Shown: positions 1-10,000 of the stretch, one piece after another
Position numbering within the stretch: position 1 is the stretch's first letter
How the letters are laid out: every line of letters begins with the position of its first letter
Assembly (NCBI GenBank): GCA_964036195.1
Contig: OZ038456.1
Location: 7,998,001-8,062,000, forward strand
From: Sphaerolaimus hirsutus
Taxonomy: Eukaryota; Nematoda; Chromadorea; Monhysterida; Sphaerolaimidae
Direction: 5' to 3'
Length of the DNA stretch: 64,000 nucleotides
Program-made: the position numbers and the translations under genes
The notes under the pieces: generated by a model
The model's database searches: none
Told to the model about the DNA's origin: nothing
Seen by the model: the letters and a program-made list of their open reading frames with translations, nothing else

Positions 1-361
1 GAGTTATTCGAGGGGGGACTTAATCGAGGATATACGGTAGTTTGTGTAGCGATGGACGTTGATATGTCCAAATATACTCTACTTGGACACAATGATTACC
101 GCTGTTGGGTGTATAAAAGCGTATAAAAATACTCTTTACTATGAGTTTCGTGAAAATTGTTGATGAAATAATAACCCCCTCCTCGAATAAGCCTCCCTCG
201 AAAAACTAAATATAAACAACTATGAAATAAATACAAAAAGAATTACTGCAAATTGTAATTTCCCCAGAATGCATGTTGCTTTGTGTTAATAAAAGTCAAA
301 ACTTTTGTGTAAAGTAAAGTTAAATTTAGGTAGATTCCAAGCACTGCAAACCACTTTCAAC

Positions 362-459
362 CTTTTAAGCCTATTAGGTCCACTACAAAGGGTTTAGGTT
401 CTCCTTCTTTTCCTGGTACAGATGTTTTTTCAGTCCAGATTGATGTAGTAGCATCATAT
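362..459 (-). pseudogene. Orphan duplicate of kelch exon k13
   Basis: Identical in sequence and splice signals to 8,589-8,686, but lies beyond the kelch stop codon at 6,994 on the same strand. It is carried by the left copy of the long direct repeat. It may be unused, or part of a partial second kelch copy continuing left of the window. Confidence 0.75.
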
Positions 460-470
460 CTGCATATTTA

Positions 471-2910
471 ATTGAGGCGTCTACTTCTAAAAGTCGACAA
501 GTCCAAAATATGAAAATTTCGAGTTAGGCCCTGGAAACGTCATCTGGGGCTACTTCCGCACATTTCTTATCATTTTCCATAAAAATTTTCGACCTCACAT
601 GCCCATATGGCAAAGTGCCAAATTTGACATTTTTTGAGAAAAATGCAAAAATTTCGCGCAAGAAGTCGACAAGTCCATTCCTCCGCTTCCTTTTGTTTGG
701 GAAAAATAGCAAGAAATGTGATATGTCCACTATGGACAGTTACTTCTAAAAGTCGATAAGTGCATCAATTGCCCATAAGGCAGCCTCGGCTTCCCCGGGA
801 ACAAAAATGTTTGTTAGTGCAAGAAGTCGACAAGTCCACTTCCCTCCCAAAAACAGTTTTGCTCTGACCGAATGGAAATTTATGGAAACCCAATTTTTCA
901 CATAAAGGTTGAGAGCACGGGCTGAAAATTTGACACTTCTCTGTCAACATATGGAACTTAATGGAAAGCATGAGAGAGCCAAATTGGACACGCACCACGG
1001 GTAGGGCTCGAAACTCTATTTTTTTCAAACTCGAGTTCGAGTCGCAACCCAAAAAAATTTCCGGTCGAGTCGGCGAGTCGAGTAGAGCAAGTCTGTGAAA
1101 AGTCGAGTCGAGTCAGGCAAAAATCTCGAGTCTCGAGTCGAGTCGGATACGTTACTTTTAAACATGACGCTTGCAAATAGAATTTCAGATACTGGTTGCT
1201 CTACCAATGTTTTCACACGCACTTAATTCAGTCTAAATGCCAACAGTTCATTTTAATATCAAAATAAAGGGAAATATAAGTTTCATGTTCACTTTCTTGA
1301 TGTTGCAACAAAAAAAATTGAAAAAATCAAACCAGCCTAGTGATGGAAATACAACATCTTTTAATGATCTGGTTTTTATAATTAAAAAAAACAATGATTT
1401 TTTAGAAAAACCATTGAAAAATGCCATTTGTAAACCACCTGGTAAATTACATGTAATACCAATGCCAATTGGAAAGCAACTTGGAAAGCAACCAGGGATT
1501 TATCCAATATTTTTGAAAGGGAGTGTTTGTTTACCCTCTGTAATGGTGAATGAATCACAGCAAAAAATTGATTAGTGAAGCATGTGGTAGTGGGCTGGAT
1601 GCGCGTGAAGTGGTGGCACTTCCACATGCTTCACCAATCATGATGGTTGGTGAAGTGTGCTGAAGTGTGTGGAAGCATGTGGAAGCTTCACGCACATCCA
1701 GCCCATTTCCACGCGCTTCACAAATTCATTTTTCCTGTGAATGGTGGGGGCTCGCTTAGCGACACACAAATTTTACATACACAAATGGATTCATTACACT
1801 GGCCACTTCATAGGCACCATTGGCAATAAGAAGCTTGAGTTCAAACATCATTCAATACATACACTCCCGGAAAAATGTCTTTATCCTCCTGATCGGGAAC
1901 AAAAAAATTCAATGTCTCCCCTGCTAATGTGATACCTGTGTCGGGATATACACGGGATGAATTCTTGTAGAGTAAGGTGCCTTAATGCCACATGTCGATT
2001 TTTAGGTTTCTGGGTGCTCTGCTGCTCGTTTGGCAGCGATCCAAAGTCAAATTTCTGGTGGAAAAAAGTCTTTATCCCTTATACTAAAACGTTAAAACAA
2101 AGAAGAAAACATGGTGAAACAATGAAAAAGACGATGCTATGTAAAAAAACAATGCACTGCTCAAATATTTATCACTTTGCCAATTTGTATTCAAAATGGT
2201 ATACGCAGTGGACCTGATACTCTGCACTCGCATTGATTTCGCATCATGTTCAAAATCCTCTGCCGTCGGTTGGCAGACAAATATCGACCCGGCATGGTTC
2301 ATATTTTTGCACTTATAAACAAAACGAAATGTTGGCACCGTGCCAGCTCACGACTGCGCGCATTAAGCAAAATGTAAAAAAGCAAGAAGAAATCGCGGAA
2401 GGCACTGCTTTCACGGTTAACGATATATTGCCTATATACGCACTAGGGGGGCCATACTTCTAGTATGGGTGGTTGACATAATTACCCTCCGTATGTATGA
2501 GTTTCACCCCTCAGTGACCCATATTTTATGTTTGGTTCACCATTGAACCAAAAAAATCAAAGGGATAAAGACGTTTTTCTAGGAGTGTATGCCAATGCAA
2601 TTGATTTTATATCATGCACATGGCGTGGATATGCGTGCCTGTGTGCAAAAATTGTGAAAAATTTGTTTATAAATTGATTTCAAAATTGATATTTTTGGAC
2701 AAGATTGAAGGGGGAACCCCGACTCGAAATTTTCCAAAATTTCGAGTCGAGTCGGGCAAAAACCTCTAGTCTCGAGTCTGGGCCATATTTTTCCGCTCGA
2801 GTCGGCCGAGTCGAGTCAGAACCCAGTTTTACCCTCGAAAACTTAAAATGCGATTTACTCAAAATCACATTTTGTGGACTTGTCGACTTTTAGAAGTAGA
2901 AGCTTCAATT
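471..2910. mobile_element. Composite element with AAAAGTCGACAAGTCC ends (left duplicate)
   Basis: Left end ATTGAGGCGTCTACTTC, right end mirrors it (GTCGACTTTTAGAAGTAG then AAGCTTCAAT). It contains (CGAGT)n tracts at about 1,022-1,150 and 2,720-2,840 and the TA-flanked element. Long open frames inside are AT-rich, with no domain. Duplicate at 8,698-11,137. Confidence 0.65.
1862..2587. mobile_element. TA-flanked element (Tc1/mariner-like), left duplicate
   Basis: Inverted ends CACTCCCGGAAAAATGTC and its partner GACGTTTTTCTAGGAGTG, bordered by TA on both sides. No transposase frame. Same family as 10,089-10,814 and 35,066-36,179. Confidence 0.8.
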
Positions 2911-2924
2911 GTGAATACTTATGT

Positions 2925-3118
2925 GTAACCAGTTACAGCTGTAAACCTGTAAGCCCTGTAAACTGTAAAATGTCATTTTAAGTACCCTGCAATGTGTCAT
3001 GTGTATCCAAATCTTATGGTATCATATCCAAATCTTACGTTTTGCATCCAAATCTTGCTTGTGGACATTTTAAATCATTACACTTGACAGTGTCTTTTAC
3101 AGGGTCTGGGATGCCTCC
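2925..3118. mobile_element. Introner-family MITE (left duplicate)
   Basis: Contains GCCCTGTAAACTGTAAAATG, a TATCCAAATCTTA centre and TTTTACAGGGTCTGGGATGC. An identical copy lies at 11,152-11,345. Confidence 0.75.
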
Positions 3119-3120
3119 AG

Positions 3121-3204
3121 CGCGGAAAGTGTCATTGCACTTCTGGCTCTTGCTGCCAGCCCTGACAATTTTACATCTCTAACCAATGATTTACGTTGCA
3201 TCAA
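3121..3204 (+). CDS. Candidate exon after an introner-type MITE (left duplicate)
   Basis: Follows the MITE end GATGCCTCCAG. One frame reads ESVIALLALAASPDNFTSLT and NDLRCI to a weak donor GTGAAT. The composition looks protein-like, but no family is recognised and no partner exon was found. The minus strand is also open here. Confidence 0.25.
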
Positions 3205-3598
3205 GTGAATAAGTAAATATAAGTGAATACCTTTGCTTTTGCAACCATTGTTTAAAAAAAACTAGAATTGAATTGACCCATCCCAGACCAAGTAAAATGC
3301 CCTGCAATTGTTAAATTTGATTTGATTTTTTCACGAGTCATTTGATTGACATTTTACACAGTAATTTACAGTTTGTTTGACACTTGACATTTTACACACA
3401 GCGTGACATTTTACATTTTACAAGTCATAATGTCATTTGTCCCTTTACGTGTTAAATAAAAGTTAAGTTATCACTAAACAGAACAGACATAAACACATTT
3501 ATTTACACAACACAATAATCATCTACAAACGTGAATACTTGCTACCCAAAACTATCACGTAGTTGTATCAATGCCAACCAAAAACAAAAAAAACACAC

Positions 3599-3730
3599 CT
3601 TCTCATAAAAAACAAGCGCACAGCCATCTATCCTGGAGCCATCCTCCAGGATGTTGGTGAACGTGTGAAACGCGGGAACGTTCGGAACGTCTTTCTGCGT
3701 GCGAAAACGAACCCCGCGCGGCAGGCACAG
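3599..3730 (-). CDS. DENND5: DENND5-like exon 3 (uDENN strand block)
   Basis: Acceptor CACATACAG, donor AAG|GTGTGT, phase 0 both sides, 44 codons. Contains EDGSR and LVFYE, hallmark DENN residues. Confidence 0.88.
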
Positions 3731-4699
3731 CTGTATGTGGTTTGAGATTCGGTGTTAAAAATGACTTTTTTGTATTTATGTGGGTTAAGCGGTTTGAGTG
3801 GGAAATGAAAAATATCCAGGCTTTTTCATTATGTAGGAAGCAGATAAAGAAGGAAACTTGCTAAAAACAGAGCAGTTACATAAAGCACATAAACAGCCAA
3901 AAATAGGTAAAAATGCATTTGGAAGGTGAAAATGTACAAAAAGTCATGAAAATCAGCTATTTTGAGAGAAATTGGTGCAAAATTCCTCAAAAATCGCACC
4001 AGACAGATAGAAAGCTGACAGATTGAGGGGGGTGGTCTGGTGATAGCAGAAATTTTCTGTCTGATTGGATGGTCCATTAGGGGGCTACACCCTATCTAAC
4101 CCCCAAATCGAATCGCAAATCGATACGCCCCGCCCACTCACAGCGAGCATTTGATCGTAGAACTTAGAATCGGGTCTTCCATCTGGATACCTGCCCAAAA
4201 TGCTCGCCAAGAACGGCCGTTCCAGCGGAGGCAACAAGCGCACATCGCCGCAGTCGTTCGATGAACCTTGGATTTGTTGTTTTTGTGATTTTGATGAAAG
4301 TTTCGAGTTTGGCGCGTAGAATACGCAGAATACTGTTCGCGATCAAACAGGGCACAATTCTAGGACCTGTAAAATGTCAAATGAGATGTGATGTGTGTGT
4401 GTCTAAACTTGTGTGAAATTCTCTGGAATAGTAGAGGAAAATTTGACATTTTACAGGCCATTTTACATGACTTTTGACACTTTGCATGACACGTAGGGAC
4501 AAAAATACGCAACAATAAGCTACTACTCCCGGCAAGTTTCCAACTGGCCACTTAAAGATACCCCAAAAGTTTCACCAATCAATAAGATCTTTGAATACTC
4601 ACTTGCGAAATAAGGGGCGGTTCTCAAACCCAAAGATTCATCTAAACCGCAAATCACGAAAAAATCAACTAGCGAAGGCTCCCCGTCAGGAAGCGACAT
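3599..4699 (-). CDS. DENND5: DENND5-like (Rab6-interacting) DENN protein, first three exons
   Basis: Three exons join in frame from ATG at 4,699: SLVDFFVICGLDESLGLRTA, a polar linker, LPPLERPFLASILGRYPDGR, then LCLPRGVRFRTQKDVPNVPA and FHTFTNILEDGSRIDGCALV with FYEK. This is the N-terminal uDENN module. The FVICGLD start and the P-L-x-R-x-F...YP block before the LC-P-G strand are the DENND5A/B pattern. DENND5 proteins bind Rab6 and act as Rab39 exchange factors on Golgi and endosomal traffic. No further DENN exon was found in 1-3,598, so the gene continues left or this copy is truncated by the tandem duplication. Confidence 0.82.
3838..4080. repeat. GATAGATAGCTG/AAAATAGCTG repeat family, copy 1
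   Basis: In DENND5 intron 2. A dispersed family with GGCAAAATTTCTCAAAAATC, AGATAGATAGCTG and a poly-G/poly-C tract. Other copies: 16,540-16,900, 32,730-32,940, 49,788-49,995, 54,150-54,300, 58,250-58,450 and 63,315-63,835. Confidence 0.55.
4142..4332 (-). CDS. DENND5: DENND5-like exon 2
   Basis: Acceptor GCGAACAG (phase 1), donor GCT|GTGAGT. Encodes a Ser/Gln-rich linker and LPPLERPFLASILGRYPDGR. Its 5' edge is chosen because the frame is closed by a stop just upstream. Confidence 0.8.
4360..4512 (-). mobile_element. Introner-family MITE in DENND5 intron 1
   Basis: GGACCTGTAAAATGTC on one side and ACATTTTACAGGCC with GACACTTTGCATGAC on the other. It ends about 35-40 nt from the exon 2 acceptor, so it lies inside the intron, not exactly at the splice sites. 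Confidence 0.6.
4603..4699 (-). CDS. DENND5: DENND5-like exon 1 (start)
   Basis: ATG in AATAAAAATGTCG, 32 codons ending PYFA, donor GCAA|GTGAGT (phase 1). FVICGLD is the family N-terminal signature. Confidence 0.85.
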
Positions 4700-5029
4700 T
4701 TTTATTGATTTCTTTATTATATTCTTTTGTTACCGAAACTCCATTGTTCCGGCTGGACCCTTGTCAATGGACTTTTCTTTTTTGTTATATGGTGTAATAA
4801 CTTATGTTCTAGGAACTTATCTTCTTTATATTATTCATACTGTCAAAAGTGATCGAAAATTTTGTGCGTAAAAAACCTCCGTCTGTCTATTATGAATTTA
4901 TATTTCAGTGTCGATATTATTCGTATGTTTGTATTTTGCAATCATAATTGTAAGTGTTCACTGTTTTTTTCGTGCAGTACGAGTGTGTTCTTTAACGTTT
5001 GGATATTTAGTATCAATATTAGGATACAG

Positions 5030-5960
5030 TGCGCGTACAAATTCCTGTACGTACAATAGTGACAGCCACACATTTGACACCGTTACTCAACGCACTCGCG
5101 CCAGCCTATATCCTTGAAATGCACCCGAATTTTGACACGGCCACGCGCGTCGTTTTCCCTACACAAACTTGTGATTTTTACGAACCTTTTGAGGCCCATC
5201 ACACGCATGAAAATGGGAATTGTGCGTGGAGCGTAGATGGGGACTTCCGTTGCAAAAGTTCACAAGCGCCAAATCCAGAAAAATCGAGTTAGCTGTGGAT
5301 TCGACATCCACGTATAATTCTGCCCATTTTGGTAAAAAAATCAGTGTTATAGTCCATTTCGTTCCCGAGATACAGTGGTACCGTTTTTCAGAAAAATAAC
5401 AATTTTCATATCGAAAGTGCACATATCCATCTCAGATCCCCTATGAAAAACAGGACTTTCATTTCGTAAGTGCACATATCCATGTCGGACCGCTGGAGTT
5501 TCATTTCATAAGTGCTCATATCCAAAAAATAGTTTCATTTCCAAAAGTGCATGCGTGCTCCGAATCACTCGCGAAGAGCCGGCCAGATTTCCCATACAAA
5601 ATAAAGTTTCATTTCCAAATGTGCATACGTGAATTTCCAAATTTATTTTGCTCTATAAATTGAGTACGGGTATAAATATAGATCTGAAAATTTAGGTTTG
5701 TGTACTTCTCGAAAAGGGCTTCTCAGTGGTGTAATTGGTTTTGCCCTGCGATGCACCGTTAGGAAGTTAGTTACATTTCAAGTTCAAACTTTCAAATTTA
5801 CTCCTTATTTAGGGTGGTTTACAAAATATGACATAACTCCCAAAATATTTAGCAGCTGACAAAATTGTAGACAAATGTCCGAGATATCTGAAAAGTGCAG
5901 GGCAAGCTTTGTCGCCCAAACATGGCACTGCCGGGCCAGTGCCAAACTTTAAAATGCAAT
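5030..5960. repeat. Dispersed repeat upstream of DENND5 (inverted relative at 17,835-18,460)
   Basis: Shares GCAGGGCAAAACCA/TGGTTTTGCCCTGC, TTAGGAAGTTAGTTACATTT and the TGAAACTTTCGA/GTGCACATATCC block with 17,835-18,460 in reverse orientation; a third related piece is at 39,540-39,800. Beyond these repeats, 4,700-6,990 shows no gene. Confidence 0.6.
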
Positions 5961-6993
5961 TTTTGAAAAATCGAAAAATCTGGATATGTTAACTTTTGGA
6001 ATGAAAGTCCCCACATACGCACAGAGGGCTAAAATTGTGTGCATTCTCTGTCAAATGTAGAAATTTAACTGTCATTATTTTTTTTACTTTCAATTTTTTT
6101 TTACTAAAATTTTTACTCAATAAATCCATGAATACTCATAAATTGCATGTGATACAAAAAAATGCAAATCACATGTATCCAATGATTCCCCAAGCCAAAA
6201 ATCCTCAAAGACTAATAGCCGCTGTGACGAAATACATACCACTGCGACACATGAGCACGCGACCTAAGTACGCTCCGCGGTATGCTACGCGGCAAACCGA
6301 GAGCAAACCATTGAGCCCACACACAAACAAGGTGAGCCTGACGGAAAATATGCAATTTTCGAGGGACGTCCCGCGCGGGCATCAAAATATGTGTGTTCCC
6401 TGAAATGGCTGGTCACCTTCGATGTGGGCCAATCTCTAAATGCAAACATTTTCTATAGCTTTCATTATTAGGTATTTTCAATTTCCCCATAAAATCCATA
6501 ATTTTACATAAAAACAATGTCCATACAATCCATACATGTCCATACAATCAACAATTTCAAAAAAATAAACATTTTATTTTAAATTCACTACAAAGCTTAA
6601 CAAAAAACCACACACTTGCTGGTGCTAGCATCCTGACAAACAGAACTGAAGTGTAAAGCAAGTAAACTTTTACAAGGAAATGATAACCTATGAAGATTAT
6701 TTTCCATATGCTATGGCTCACGTGAAAAAATAAGTATAGGAAAAAAAACTAGTGAAAGTGTGTCTGCACTGCAGCAACAGCTCTTAAAGACTAAAAAACA
6801 TAAATACAATTTCAAAGTTGTCAAAAAAATCAAAACATCAGAATTCAGTAAATGAATGCTTACAGCTTTTAGAAAGAATTCTAAATACGAACATTAATTT
6901 TAGAACAAGAAAAATAACTTTCACACTTTTCTGAATAATTGTTTTCAAAGAATTTGCCATTGTCGAAGCTCTGAAAGGCGCAGGGCTCAGAGC

Positions 6994-7052
6994 TCAAGGA
7001 GAAAATCGCACAAATGAATTCTTGTATGCTGCATTGACAAGTGGAGCTTCAG
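6994..7052 (-). CDS. Kelch gene exon k15 (stop)
   Basis: Acceptor GGGACTGCTCCCAG is the other end of the MITE intron. Encodes EAPLVNAAYKNSFVRFSP and TGA at 6,994-6,996, closing the last blade. Confidence 0.85.
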
Positions 7053-10000
7053 CTGGGAGCAGTCCCAGACCCTGTAAAATGCCCTGCAAAATGTCTGATG
7101 TCTAATGTCATGCAAATTGTCTAAAGTCATGTAAAATTCCCTTGCAAAATGGTAACCGAGTTGCCATTTTGCATGGCATTTTACATGACTTTTGACATTT
7201 AACATCACATTTGAACTTTTTACAGGGCATTTTACAGGTTCTGGGACTGGCACCTGTTGTCCAGACATCACCATCAATATCATATACCAACGATATGCTT
7301 GCATTGACTGTACTACCGACCACATGCAGTTGCCCTGTATTTGTGGTTTCATGTGTTTCAATGTTTAGCCTAACTGGTGTGCAGAATATTTTTTACCATA
7401 AATCTCTGAATTTTTCATCAGACTTTCATCAGAAGGGAGGATTATTCAAAGGATTTTTTACATGAACTTTTCATGGATTTTGTTAAATCCTGATGGAACA
7501 ATAAAACATTTCGGGTTAACAACCCCTATCTAATTTTGCTGGCAAACTAATAGCCTATTGAGGTATTTTGTGTTAAATATACTTTGTACACTTTTTCAAA
7601 GTATTTGTGTACATAAAATATATTTTATAGTACTAATTCAAGATATCGCATTTCCTCGAAATACCCCCAGGGGTTTTTATTTTTAGCGTGGAAATTTTGA
7701 GAAAAGAAAAGAAAACGCTTTTAAATGCACAAAACCGGTAATAATTTGACCAAATATAGTATATAGGGACAACGTAAACATAGAACGCTAGACAAACTAG
7801 CGTACCGTATTTCCTTGAAATACCACCCCCTTGAATTACCCCCATCGAAATTTGCATCGCAGCTACACATATACTACCGTCTATCCTCGAATAAGTCCCC
7901 CGGACAGTTATTTTTTCGTCAGAAGTTTTTGAGGGGGGACTTATTCGAGGGGGGGAGTTATTCGAGGGGGGAGTTATTTTTTCGTCAGAATATTAAGTAA
8001 AATGCATGATCGATATATCGTATGAATAGGGTTGAATTCATGCAATGAAATCAATCCTAGTGAACATTACCTGCAAAAAATACATGGCTTTTAACGAAAA
8101 CGCCCATAAAAACGTCTTTTATACATAGGTGTCTTTGTCACCCATTATAGAGGAGGGAGTTATTCGAGGGGGGGGGGAGTTATTTTTCCCTCAGTCTGCT
8201 AACAGGGGGGAGTTATTCGAGGGGGTGGAGTTATTCGAGGGGGGACTTAATCGAGGATATACGGTAGTTTGTGTAGCGATGGACGTTGATATGTCCAAAT
8301 ATACTCTACTTGGACACAATGATTACCGCTGTTGGGTGTATAAAAGCGTATAAAAATACTCTTTACTATGAGTTTCGTGAAAATTGTTGATGAAATAATA
8401 ACCCCCTCCTCGAATAAGCCTCCCTCGAAAAACTAAATATAAACAACTATGAAATAAATACAAAAAGAATTACTGCAAATTGTAATTTCCCCAGAATGCA
8501 TGTTGCTTTGTGTTAATAAAAGTCAAAACTTTTGTGTAAAGTAAAGTTAAATTTAGGTAGATTCCAAGCACTGCAAACCACTTTCAACCTTTTAAGCCTA
8601 TTAGGTCCACTACAAAGGGTTTAGGTTCTCCTTCTTTTCCTGGTACAGATGTTTTTTCAGTCCAGATTGATGTAGTAGCATCATATCTGCATATTTAATT
8701 GAGGCGTCTACTTCTAAAAGTCGACAAGTCCAAAATATGAAAATTTCGAGTTAGGCCCTGGAAACGTCATCTGGGGCTACTTCCGCACATTTCTTATCAT
8801 TTTCCATAAAAATTTTCGACCTCACATGCCCATATGGCAAAGTGCCAAATTTGACATTTTTTGAGAAAAATGCAAAAATTTCGCGCAAGAAGTCGACAAG
8901 TCCATTCCTCCGCTTCCTTTTGTTTGGGAAAAATAGCAAGAAATGTGATATGTCCACTATGGACAGTTACTTCTAAAAGTCGATAAGTGCATCAATTGCC
9001 CATAAGGCAGCCTCGGCTTCCCCGGGAACAAAAATGTTTGTTAGTGCAAGAAGTCGACAAGTCCACTTCCCTCCCAAAAACAGTTTTGCTCTGACCGAAT
9101 GGAAATTTATGGAAACCCAATTTTTCACATAAAGGTTGAGAGCACGGGCTGAAAATTTGACACTTCTCTGTCAACATATGGAACTTAATGGAAAGCATGA
9201 GAGAGCCAAATTGGACACGCACCACGGGTAGGGCTCGAAACTCTATTTTTTTCAAACTCGAGTTCGAGTCGCAACCCAAAAAAATTTCCGGTCGAGTCGG
9301 CGAGTCGAGTAGAGCAAGTCTGTGAAAAGTCGAGTCGAGTCAGGCAAAAATCTCGAGTCTCGAGTCGAGTCGGATACGTTACTTTTAAACATGACGCTTG
9401 CAAATAGAATTTCAGATACTGGTTGCTCTACCAATGTTTTCACACGCACTTAATTCAGTCTAAATGCCAACAGTTCATTTTAATATCAAAATAAAGGGAA
9501 ATATAAGTTTCATGTTCACTTTCTTGATGTTGCAACAAAAAAAATTGAAAAAATCAAACCAGCCTAGTGATGGAAATACAACATCTTTTAATGATCTGGT
9601 TTTTATAATTAAAAAAAACAATGATTTTTTAGAAAAACCATTGAAAAATGCCATTTGTAAACCACCTGGTAAATTACATGTAATACCAATGCCAATTGGA
9701 AAGCAACTTGGAAAGCAACCAGGGATTTATCCAATATTTTTGAAAGGGAGTGTTTGTTTACCCTCTGTAATGGTGAATGAATCACAGCAAAAAATTGATT
9801 AGTGAAGCATGTGGTAGTGGGCTGGATGCGCGTGAAGTGGTGGCACTTCCACATGCTTCACCAATCATGATGGTTGGTGAAGTGTGCTGAAGTGTGTGGA
9901 AGCATGTGGAAGCTTCACGCACATCCAGCCCATTTCCACGCGCTTCACAAATTCATTTTTCCTGTGAATGGTGGGGGCTCGCTTAGCGACACACAAATTT

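Larger units (their letters stand above)
1..3397. repeat. Long direct repeat, left copy (continues past window edge)
   Basis: Aligns with 8,228-11,624 at a constant offset of 8,227 with one substitution noted (G at 2,926 versus T at 11,153). It ends abruptly at 3,397, within an introner-type MITE. It contains the orphan kelch exon, a TA-flanked element and the GAGGCGTCTAC composite element. Confidence 0.95.

Noticed and set aside
1237-1575. 112-codon plus-strand frame (also at 9,464-9,802)
   Set aside because: AT-rich, inside a repeat element, no recognisable domain; its duplication is due to the long direct repeat.
6035-6403. 122-codon plus-strand frame
   Set aside because: No similarity recognised, no splice partner, and it overlaps repeat-like sequence 3' of the kelch gene.
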